Positions 43,526 to 51,855 of a DNA stretch of 64,000 nt are shown here, one piece after another. Under the pieces are notes generated by a model. It was given only the letters and a program-made list of their open reading frames with translations, ran no database searches and was not told the DNA's origin. Numbering within the stretch: position 1 is the stretch's first letter; each line of letters begins with the position of its first letter. Source of the DNA: Clostridiales bacterium (GTDB lineage Bacteria; Bacillota; Clostridia; Christensenellales; Borkfalkiaceae); contig SVHN01000008.1 in NCBI GenBank assembly GCA_015055805.1, positions 20,669 to 84,668 on the forward strand, read 5' to 3'. Position numbers and translations under genes: made by a program.

Positions 43526-45229
43526 ATGAAGAAAAGACTTTTAGTTTTAATGGTTGCTTTGGTTTTGGCGTTGTCGTCAGTTTTCGTTGGCTGCGGCAAC
43601 AAGGAAGAAAGCGAGTATTCGGATAGACCGACGACTGTCACTTTCTCGTACTATTATGCAGGCTACGGCGACGAACACTATAAGGCTGTCGCTAAAGACT
43701 TTATGGACAACTGCAATCAAGATATTTATCTTAAATTAGTTCCTTACGACGATTCAACGGTAATGCGTTCAAACATTATCGCAGGAACTCACGAAGGCGA
43801 TATTATCCAGCTTGCTGTTGATATGTTCCGTAAGCAGACTATCCTAGAAGAAATCTCAGACCTTTACGACGTTAAAGTTTACGGTGAAGATCAGACCATT
43901 GCAGAAAAGGATATTGCGGTAAACGGTGAAGAAAACTCGCGTAAAAAATATTTTACCGAAAATTATAAGGACGAAAACGGCGACGTAAAACAAGGCGTGT
44001 TCCAGTTCCCATCAAGCAACGCTAGGGGCGGTTATAACTTTGCATATAACGCTACCACACTTAACGAAGTGTTCCCCGATGGCTACAAACTTCCCGTTAC
44101 TACCGAAGAATTCTTTGATTTTGGCGACGAGATGTTTAAGGAAGGCGCATATCTTACTTCCGCGGCAATAAAAGATATCGGCGGCGGCGACTATCTTGAA
44201 TATTTGTATCCCGCTTGGTTTGCTCAATTAGTTGGTAAGGAAGGATATCAGAACTTCTACAAAGGCAATTACTATAACGAAACGGACAAAAAGTGGGTTC
44301 GTGACGAAGACGCTAACGACGGTCTTGAATTTCTTACCCAAAATAAGGAAAAGATCGAAGATACCTACGAAATTATCAGTACACTTTTAAAAGCGGATAA
44401 CGACTATATTCATCGCGCAAGTTCAGAATTAAACTACCTTGATAACGACAAGGTGTTTGCAGGCGCAGGATATAGAACGATGAAAGAAAAGACAGGATTT
44501 ATGTTTATCGGGTCTTGGCTTGAAACCGAGCTTGAACCTTTGGTTGAAGACGGTACGGTTGAAAAGTGTGAATACGGCGTTATGAAAGTACCAGTAGCAA
44601 GCGCAATCGTTAAAAAACTTTCTTTCGTTGGTGACAACGAAAAATACGAAGGCAAAATGAACGACGCTACTCTCGCTGCAATTATAAGAGCAATCGACGA
44701 GGGCAAAGACTACGCCGAAACAAAAGCGGCAGTAAGTGGTATCGACGCATTGACCGAAGAAGATTTTAATACTATTTACGAAGCAAGAAAGATTACTATG
44801 ACTTCCGCTTACTCTAATATGGTTGTACCTAAGATGAAAGACGCGTCCAAAAAAGATGCTATCTATACGGTTTTAGCATACTTTGCAAGTGACCGCGCTC
44901 AAAAGGTTTCAGCAGAAGCAACCGGCGGTATTGAAATGATGCCCTTAGGTAGTGTAGAAGGTGAACTTGAAACCGAAGTTTCAAGATTTATAAAAGAAGG
45001 TAACGCTTTAGCTAACGATTCTATTCCCGTTGACTTTGCGCACGTTGACGATTTGTTTAATCTTCACGTAAACGTAAAATGGTATCATATTCCTAGCGGT
45101 AGATTATCTGCGTTCTTCTATAACAATGCGTCTAACGAACTTAAATTCGCTGACGTTGAAAATCAGTTGAAGAGTTCTTGGAATAAGGATATGGAAACTT
45201 ATAATAAGGCTATGGGTGAACTTTCCTAA
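43526..45229 (+). CDS. ABC transporter sugar-binding lipoprotein
   Basis: 567 residues with AAAGGAG before the ATG. A signal peptide ends in FVGC, so it is lipid-anchored. The body fits the extracellular solute-binding protein family 1, with TVTFSYYYAGYGDEHYKAVAKDF at the start and a long insertion compared with the usual 420-450 residues, suggesting an oligosaccharide ligand. It serves the two permeases just upstream. Confidence 0.85.
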   Translation: MKKRLLVLMVALVLALSSVFVGCGNKEESEYSDRPTTVTFSYYYAGYGDEHYKAVAKDFMDNCNQDIYLKLVPYDDSTVMRSNIIAGTHEGDIIQLAVDMFRKQTILEEISDLYDVKVYGEDQTIAEKDIAVNGEENSRKKYFTENYKDENGDVKQGVFQFPSSNARGGYNFAYNATTLNEVFPDGYKLPVTTEEFFDFGDEMFKEGAYLTSAAIKDIGGGDYLEYLYPAWFAQLVGKEGYQNFYKGNYYNETDKKWVRDEDANDGLEFLTQNKEKIEDTYEIISTLLKADNDYIHRASSELNYLDNDKVFAGAGYRTMKEKTGFMFIGSWLETELEPLVEDGTVEKCEYGVMKVPVASAIVKKLSFVGDNEKYEGKMNDATLAAIIRAIDEGKDYAETKAAVSGIDALTEEDFNTIYEARKITMTSAYSNMVVPKMKDASKKDAIYTVLAYFASDRAQKVSAEATGGIEMMPLGSVEGELETEVSRFIKEGNALANDSIPVDFAHVDDLFNLHVNVKWYHIPSGRLSAFFYNNASNELKFADVENQLKSSWNKDMETYNKAMGELS

Positions 45230-45284
45230 TAACCTTTTCGTGGAATAATTACCGCGAAAAAAGAAAAAAATAAGGAGTTTCAAT

Positions 45285-48200
45285 ATGAACAAGTTCAAAA
45301 GAATTTTGCTTATTGCACTTTCGATCTTGTCGGTTTCGTGTTTTGCGCTTGCCAGCGGTTGCGCAAAAGATCCGCTAGACGTGGATAGGACACCGTCAGG
45401 TTCGCTTGATTTACAGTTTGAATATATGACCGATGCGGAAATTCCGTACGACGCTTTCCCTGAAATCACCGAAGAAGACGTAAAGACGGGAAAGGTCACT
45501 TATATCTTTACTTCACCCGTCTATGAGGAGAAAGGCGAAGAAAAACAGAACGTTGTTAGCAGTACCTTCCCCGGCGTTTTTTGTGACGTTGTAGGAGAGT
45601 GGAAGGTCACTTACGTTAAAGGCTCTAAGCACGACACTAAAACTTTCGACGTCGTGGATAGTATTAAACCGGAGTTTGACGTTGCGTCACGCGCGTACGA
45701 CGTATGGTTTGATGCAGTTTACGAACTAGACGAAAATAACCAAGTTAAACTTGACGAAAAGGGTAGAAGAATTTTCGCTAAAGACGCGGACGGCAACGAA
45801 CTTCTTGGTACTAGATACACTCTGCCAATGATTTTCCCTAACGACCTTTCCGAGCTTGACAACGATAAAATAGAACAGAATTTAGTTCTCGATACCGATT
45901 TAACTAGCGATGACAATAAACTTGAAAGCGTTAGAATTCTTCCGGGTGATAAGTATTACGTTCCTGCGGTAGGTAGATTTACTTATACTCTAGGCGTTTA
46001 CGATATACACGGTAACTATAACGAGTTTACCGCATCTTGGAACGCAAAAGATCCTAACTGGGTGGATACTTCTCTAGATGATGGTTACCTTGCAGATTAC
46101 GACGAACCAGGATACGTCAATACGGCATCTAGTGGTCACGCGTCAAGCTACTGGTCGAATACTCAGCTTAGCGAAGAGTGGCTTGAAGAATTCGAAGGCG
46201 CAAAAGGGGTGCTTAAAGTCACGGCAGAGCCAAATAGAAGTTCTTGCGGTGCGTTTAAGTTTAAGCTTTTTGGTGATAGCACCAAAGCTGACGCAAACGG
46301 TAAGAGTTTGGTTGTTAAATACTTTACACCAAACAGCGTTTCTTCGATAAGAGTAGGCGCGTCTACTTGGCAAAACCAAGAATATAATGGAAAGAACCGT
46401 GGCGTAGAAGCGGTAAACACAGTAGTATGCAAAACCGTTCCAGGTCAATGGAACTATGCAGTAGTATCTAATAGTCAGCTTGATTACGGTTACTATCAAC
46501 TCGGTGACCAAAATTTGAGCGAATATCAAATCTGTTTCGGTGAAAGAACTGGTCCATACGTAAACGAAGAAATAGTGCTTTATATCGATTCGGTAGGTCT
46601 TGCTGAAGAACTTCCTGAAGTTACGGGATATAATCTTACCGGCAACGTCCTTTCTTGGAACGGTATAACGGGCGCAAATGGATACGAAGTGATTGAAGAC
46701 GGCGTTACGACCGTTGTAGACGATAACAATTATACGGTTAAAAACCCCGATGCAGAAATTAGAGTTCGCGCTATCTCAAACGATACACGCTATATAGCAA
46801 GTAATTATTATTCGCGTTTCGTCAACGTCGATAGAAGTACGTTCGGCGAAAACGATTTGGCTAAATTTAATAGCGAAAAATATGAACTTTCTGTTGAAAA
46901 GAGTTTCCGCAAAGGAAGAGTAGCGAACGACTTGGACGTAGAAGTCCTACCGACGTATGATGATGAAAGCAACGTCTTAAAGGTTGTTTCAAAGACTAAC
47001 GTTGACGGTGTAGGCGATTTTAGGATTAAATTACCTAAGACTTGCACCGATGGAATAACCGTTAAATTTATGATTAAACAGACGGGCGTAAACTTTTTCT
47101 ACTGGTTAAATCCTGCTATTACGGGATCGGAAAAATCGGTTAGTGACGATGCGCTTATTATGGTAAATCAACCGCTCGGCAGCATGGCTGGCGTATGGCA
47201 ATACGTTTATATCCCTTACTCGGCATCAGCAGTAAAAGACGTCATAGAAGTCTTGGTTTATGACGGCGCAAATAAGGCGGAAGATATAGTGACCGAAGTT
47301 TATTTTGCTGATATTATGAACGGCGATCACCGTGCAGACTTGCAATATCAGGACGTTAAGCCGACGTTAGATACGCTTGCAACGAGTTTAACGGGCAACT
47401 ACTTGGCAGATTTTTCAAGTACGAATTACGTTAACGCCGCAGCATACAGTGTTCCCCCAAACAGGGCGTCCACTATAACAGCAGAATACCTTACAAGTTA
47501 TGCTGATTCGATAGGTGCTACCGATAGCGGTGTGTTGAAGATTACCACCACTAACAACTCATCTAAGAGAGGTAACGTTAGAATTTATCTTCCTAAAGAA
47601 AGTGCTACTGGTAAAATGACCGTCAAGTTTATGGTCGAAAAAGGCTCTGAAACCATGTGGTTTATCGACCCAGGCACAAATGCGACCGAAATTATGTCAA
47701 TTACGGGTGGATCTTCTAAATATACAGTTTCAACAACTTGGAATTACGTTACTATCGACCAGTCGGAGGCAGAAAAGAATTGTATAGAATTCTTGTTTGC
47801 AAACAGCGCCGTAGGCGATACGAATATTCTCTATATCGGTTGCGTTATGGAAGGCGATCAGGTTAATTATCTTAAACAGCAAGATATTGTACCAATTAAA
47901 ACCGAATTAGCAGCAAATCTTACAGGCAATTATCTTGCAGATTTTTCAAATGAAAAATACGAGTTGTTGGTCGGCAATCAAAAGTATGCTGAAATAGGTG
48001 CGGGTGATAGTAATTACTATGCTGCGTCGTCACTTTCAGCAGAATATTTAAGTAGTTATCAGGGCGAAAATAACGTTCTTAAAATAACGGCGACGACTAG
48101 AAACGGAGGTTTTTCAATTGCTCTGCCAAAAGCGATAGGAAGTACTGGCTTTACAATAAGGTTTATGATTGCTCAAATGAGCGACCCAACGCAGTCGATA

Positions 48201-48986
48201 TTCCAAATTCTCAACCCGTACGCGCAGAGCGCAAGTAAGTGGGAAATATTTGATGCAAATGGGCAGACTAACGTTACTAACAGCATAGGAAAGTGGCAGA
48301 CAATACACGTTTCTGCATATAACGCAGTTCCGTCGGGATACGCCGAAGACGCAGTCAACTACGTAGATTTTAGAACGTACACAAGCGTATCTTCAACTAA
48401 AATCGTTTACGTTTCGCTTATTATGGAAGGTAACCAAGTAGCAGCGTTAAAAGAGGCAGACTTAGTTGCAACTAAAGCAGAACTTGCAGCAAGTCTTACT
48501 GGTGATTATCTGGCGGACTTCTCAAGCGAAAAATATGAAGCTTTGGCAATGGTTTCAGAAAATGCTACAAATAAAGCGGCGGGTATAACGGCAGAATATC
48601 TTGAATCACACGCAGATATTAATCAAACGGTGGAAAACAACGTCTTAAAAGTTACTTCGGTCAATAATGACTCTAAGCGTGGAAATATTCAAATAAAATT
48701 ACCGAAGGCTAGTGCTACGGGAAAAATGACTATAAAGTTTATGGTTGAAAAAGGATCAGTAACAATGTGGTTCGTTGACCCAGGGACTTCTACTGCCGAA
48801 GAAATAAATAAGATTACGGGTGGTTCTACTTCGTTCACGGCGTCTAACACTTGGCAATATATGACTTTAGATCAGTCTAACTGCGAGAAAGATACGATTG
48901 AATTCTTGTTTGCGAATAGTGCTGCGCAGGATACAAACGTCGTTTATATTGCTTGGGTAATGGATGGCGATCAAACAAATAATTAA
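45285..48986 (+). CDS. Giant lipoprotein built of repeat modules shared with the MBL-fold protein
   Basis: 1233 residues with AAGGAG before the ATG and a lipobox LASGC. The first 250 residues are beta-rich and unique, ending in a Tyr/Asp-rich strand set. Then come about five modules of roughly 150-170 residues with the shared order YLADFS, a YL-SY/SHAD segment, LKITTTNN-S-RGN, LPK-S-TGKMTVKFM, FIDPGT, W-Y-TIDQS, EKN-IEFLFAN, ILYIG-VMEGDQV. Between modules one and two is a short Fn3-like stretch (GNVLSWNGITGANGYEV). No catalytic motif. Probably a surface glycan-binding scaffold that feeds the importer. It is the last gene before a strong terminator. Confidence 0.7.
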   Translation: MNKFKRILLIALSILSVSCFALASGCAKDPLDVDRTPSGSLDLQFEYMTDAEIPYDAFPEITEEDVKTGKVTYIFTSPVYEEKGEEKQNVVSSTFPGVFCDVVGEWKVTYVKGSKHDTKTFDVVDSIKPEFDVASRAYDVWFDAVYELDENNQVKLDEKGRRIFAKDADGNELLGTRYTLPMIFPNDLSELDNDKIEQNLVLDTDLTSDDNKLESVRILPGDKYYVPAVGRFTYTLGVYDIHGNYNEFTASWNAKDPNWVDTSLDDGYLADYDEPGYVNTASSGHASSYWSNTQLSEEWLEEFEGAKGVLKVTAEPNRSSCGAFKFKLFGDSTKADANGKSLVVKYFTPNSVSSIRVGASTWQNQEYNGKNRGVEAVNTVVCKTVPGQWNYAVVSNSQLDYGYYQLGDQNLSEYQICFGERTGPYVNEEIVLYIDSVGLAEELPEVTGYNLTGNVLSWNGITGANGYEVIEDGVTTVVDDNNYTVKNPDAEIRVRAISNDTRYIASNYYSRFVNVDRSTFGENDLAKFNSEKYELSVEKSFRKGRVANDLDVEVLPTYDDESNVLKVVSKTNVDGVGDFRIKLPKTCTDGITVKFMIKQTGVNFFYWLNPAITGSEKSVSDDALIMVNQPLGSMAGVWQYVYIPYSASAVKDVIEVLVYDGANKAEDIVTEVYFADIMNGDHRADLQYQDVKPTLDTLATSLTGNYLADFSSTNYVNAAAYSVPPNRASTITAEYLTSYADSIGATDSGVLKITTTNNSSKRGNVRIYLPKESATGKMTVKFMVEKGSETMWFIDPGTNATEIMSITGGSSKYTVSTTWNYVTIDQSEAEKNCIEFLFANSAVGDTNILYIGCVMEGDQVNYLKQQDIVPIKTELAANLTGNYLADFSNEKYELLVGNQKYAEIGAGDSNYYAASSLSAEYLSSYQGENNVLKITATTRNGGFSIALPKAIGSTGFTIRFMIAQMSDPTQSIFQILNPYAQSASKWEIFDANGQTNVTNSIGKWQTIHVSAYNAVPSGYAEDAVNYVDFRTYTSVSSTKIVYVSLIMEGNQVAALKEADLVATKAELAASLTGDYLADFSSEKYEALAMVSENATNKAAGITAEYLESHADINQTVENNVLKVTSVNNDSKRGNIQIKLPKASATGKMTIKFMVEKGSVTMWFVDPGTSTAEEINKITGGSTSFTASNTWQYMTLDQSNCEKDTIEFLFANSAAQDTNVVYIAWVMDGDQTNN

Positions 48987-48998
48987 TTAAAGACTATA

Positions 48999-49040
48999 CC
49001 TAACGCGGCAAGTGTTTGTCGCGTTAGGCATAAATTTTTT
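48999..49040 (+). terminator. Terminator between lipoprotein and DEP copy 4
   Basis: A 12-bp stem (CCTAACGCGGCA with TGTCGCGTTAGG, one G-T pair) followed by TAAATTTTTT. It lies directly before the next start, so the next gene may be read at reduced level. Confidence 0.8.
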
Positions 49041-49053
49041 GGAGACTAATCTT

Positions 49054-50331
49054 ATGGCTAATAAGAAATTTAAGGAAAAAGACAAGTTTATTATTTTTGC
49101 AGACGTTCCGCCTATGGCTACCGAAGAAAGGTTGAAAAAATACGTCGAGGCAGGCTTTACTTATTATAACCACACCGAAGACTACGTCGTTAGAGATAAA
49201 GAAGGCGGCGGCGTTACAGACGATTACTATTCCTACATAGACGCTGCGCATAAAGCAGGGCTTAAAGTAGTTCTTCGCACCATGCGCAGAAACAGCGCAG
49301 ACTATTACGACGGAATAACCGACGAGTTTAAGGGAAAGGTTGAAGGCTTTTATATTGCAGACGAGCCTAGTTTTTATTACGTTGACTGGTATGGTTCTAC
49401 AACAATAGAAAAACTTCAAAAGCAAGTGGCTTGGTACAACAAGTATGGTCGTGACGAAAACACTATTTTCCACGTTAATCTTTTGCAGGATTACGGTATG
49501 AGACTAGTACACAAACAAGTTCCCAAATATGAAGAATATCTCGATACTTATATTAAGACCGTGTTGAAAAAAGTTGAAGGGGAAAAAAGCCTTTCAACCG
49601 ACCACTATCCCGTAGCGTTTGACGAAAACGGCTACCACATAAAAGAAAGCGCGTTAAAGGATTATTACCTAATAGCCGATCGCTCTAAGACCTTAAAGCA
49701 AGAAGGTCACGATATTCGCACTTGTTTTTGTATTCAACTAGTTGAAGATAAAGGGCTGCATATCCGTACGCCCGAATGCTTGGAAGACATAATTTTCCAA
49801 ACCAATTTTGCCATTGCTTTCGGCGCAAAAATGCTAGAATACTATAAATACGTGGGAAACGTTGACGGTATTTTGCGCAACAAGGAAAAACAGGATACCT
49901 ACGTGCCTATGTACGACTGGGTTAAAGAGGCGAATAGGCGTGTAAACCTTATCGGTAAATATATCTTAAAATACGACTGGGTAAGCACAAAAACAAGTCT
50001 TGGGACGAAAGTTGTCGATCAGCACAACGTAAACGCGTTTAATACCGTTACGGCTTTTGAACCTAGTGATTTTTCTGTGCTTAAATGTTTTGAAAGTACG
50101 GCAGACGCTATCGTTAGCGAATTCGTGTCGGACGACGGGTACGCGTATATGGCTGTAAACTACACCGAGCCAACTGCGGGCGTTATAAACGAAGTTACCT
50201 TTGATTTAGGGGACGTAACTAAGGTTATGGTGGTTAAAGAAGGCGTTAGGGAAGATAAGCAAACGGATAACGGAAAGATAACCGTATCGCTTAAATCTGG
50301 TGAAGGCGTGTTGGTTATACCGACAAAATAA
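49054..50331 (+). CDS. TIM-barrel glycosidase-like protein, DEP family (copy 4)
   Basis: 425 residues from ATG 49054 (GGAG ten bases upstream); a longer frame from 49,012 runs through the terminator hairpin. No signal peptide, unlike copy 3. Elements: FIIFADVPPMATEE, AGFTYYNHTEDY, EGFYIADEPSFYY (DEP), HVNLLQDYGM, LSTDHYPVAF, FCIQLVEDKG, FQTNFAIAFGAKMLEYYKY, and the end GEGVLVIP. Probably the intracellular counterpart of the lipoprotein copy 3. Enzyme class by fold pattern only. Confidence 0.65.
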   Translation: MANKKFKEKDKFIIFADVPPMATEERLKKYVEAGFTYYNHTEDYVVRDKEGGGVTDDYYSYIDAAHKAGLKVVLRTMRRNSADYYDGITDEFKGKVEGFYIADEPSFYYVDWYGSTTIEKLQKQVAWYNKYGRDENTIFHVNLLQDYGMRLVHKQVPKYEEYLDTYIKTVLKKVEGEKSLSTDHYPVAFDENGYHIKESALKDYYLIADRSKTLKQEGHDIRTCFCIQLVEDKGLHIRTPECLEDIIFQTNFAIAFGAKMLEYYKYVGNVDGILRNKEKQDTYVPMYDWVKEANRRVNLIGKYILKYDWVSTKTSLGTKVVDQHNVNAFNTVTAFEPSDFSVLKCFESTADAIVSEFVSDDGYAYMAVNYTEPTAGVINEVTFDLGDVTKVMVVKEGVREDKQTDNGKITVSLKSGEGVLVIPTK

Positions 50332-50355
50332 TAAAACACAAATTTTAATAATTGC

Positions 50356-50384
50356 TTGACTTATATTAGACGTTAAGATAAAAT
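50356..50384 (+). promoter_or_regulatory. Promoter before the 50,418 gene
   Basis: TTGACT at 50356-50361, 17 bases, TAAAAT at 50379-50384, 34 bases before the start codon. Confidence 0.65.
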
Positions 50385-50417
50385 GTTGATATGATTTTAA
50401 GTCGTTAGGAGACCAAT

Positions 50418-51851
50418 ATGTTACAGACGATATTGCCAAGAAAAATAGTACGCGCAAAAAACTTTGTAGACGTACAGAACCTTAAAATAAAAAAGCCAGT
50501 TCAACCCGTTTTGCGTAGCGATCTAGATTGGAAAAATCAAAACACTATCTTTAACGGCACAGGATATATTATTCTTGATTTCGGCAAAGAAATGAACGGC
50601 GGAATAAGGATAATTACAGGCGCGATAGATAAAAAGAATATAACCGTTAGAATACGCTTTGGTGAAAGTGTTTCTGAAACCTGTGCTGAACTCGGTGAGA
50701 AGGGGGCGTGCAACGATCACGGCGTTCGTGATATGACGGTAAATCTATCGTTTTTCAGCAATGCTAAGTTTGGCGACGCTGGGTTTAGATTTGTAAGAAT
50801 AGATTTTCTTGACGACGTTAATGGCGTTATTCAAAACGTTTTCTGCGAAAACAATATTCTCGTTAAGAAAACCGTTTATAGATATAACGGCAGCGACAAA
50901 CTTGTAAAGAACATTTTCGACACCGCAAAGCGTACGGTTGATCTCTGCGCGGCAGGCGAATACGTTTGGGACGGCGTTAAGCGCGATAGATTGGTTTGGA
51001 TAGGCGATATGCACCCCGAAATGCTTGCGCTAACAACCCTTTACGGACGTCTTGACAGAGTGGAAAACTCATTAAAACTCGTGCGTGACGCTACGCCCGA
51101 CACCTTGTGGATGAACGGTATTCCTGCTTATTCTATGTGGTGGGTAATTTGCGTTGTAGATTATTACAAACTGACGGGCGCAAAAGATTTTATAATGGAT
51201 AACCTTTATAAAATCGAAAAACTCGTAAAACGTTTTGACGATTTTGTTGACGAAAACGGTGATTTTAAGTTTAACTATCTATTTGTTGACTGGCCATGTG
51301 AAGCCTCGGAAGATAGAGAAGCAGGTGTTCGCGCTATAAATATTTTTGCGGCAAACCTTGCTCTTGAAGTATTGAAAGAGTTTGATAAAGACATTTCGGT
51401 TTGTGAAAGACTAATTGCTAAATTAAAGAAAAAACCCATAATCGTAAAAGAGAAGAAACAGGTAATAGCCTTAAAATATTTTGCACTCGGGGAAATTTCC
51501 GACCAAGAGTACGAGATGCTTATTCGTGGCGGTGCTGAAGGCATATCAACGTTTATGAGCTATTATATATTAAAGGCTATTGCATCTAGAGACGTTAAGA
51601 TGGCAATAGATATTATGAAAGAGTATTACGGCGCAATGCTTGATATCGGCGCAACCACTTTCTTTGAAGATTTCAATATGGCGTGGCTTAAAAACGCGTC
51701 GCGTATTGATAAGATGCCAAAGAAAGGTCAAGACGATATACACGGTGATCGTGGCGATTATTGTTATAAGGGTTTCCGTCACAGTTTCTGCCACGGCTGG
51801 TCAAGCGGTGTAATAAAATTTATACAAGAATATAAGGATTATTTAGCGTAA
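50418..51851 (+). CDS. GH78-like glycosidase, compact form
   Basis: 477 residues. A beta-sandwich (about 30-155, with YIILDFGKEMNGGIRI and FRFVRIDF, as in GH78 domains before the barrel) is followed by a helical barrel. The signature at 185-201, DGVKRDRLVWIGDMHPE, stands where GH78 has DCPxRxERxGWxGD, with the cysteine-proline pair replaced by Gly-Val. FFEDF and FRHSFCHGWSSG near the end supply the conserved Glu and His. GGAG before the ATG. Likely an exo-glycosidase on rhamnose or a related sugar. Five bases before the next start. Confidence 0.7.
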   Translation: MLQTILPRKIVRAKNFVDVQNLKIKKPVQPVLRSDLDWKNQNTIFNGTGYIILDFGKEMNGGIRIITGAIDKKNITVRIRFGESVSETCAELGEKGACNDHGVRDMTVNLSFFSNAKFGDAGFRFVRIDFLDDVNGVIQNVFCENNILVKKTVYRYNGSDKLVKNIFDTAKRTVDLCAAGEYVWDGVKRDRLVWIGDMHPEMLALTTLYGRLDRVENSLKLVRDATPDTLWMNGIPAYSMWWVICVVDYYKLTGAKDFIMDNLYKIEKLVKRFDDFVDENGDFKFNYLFVDWPCEASEDREAGVRAINIFAANLALEVLKEFDKDISVCERLIAKLKKKPIIVKEKKQVIALKYFALGEISDQEYEMLIRGGAEGISTFMSYYILKAIASRDVKMAIDIMKEYYGAMLDIGATTFFEDFNMAWLKNASRIDKMPKKGQDDIHGDRGDYCYKGFRHSFCHGWSSGVIKFIQEYKDYLA

Positions 51852-51855
51852 AATT

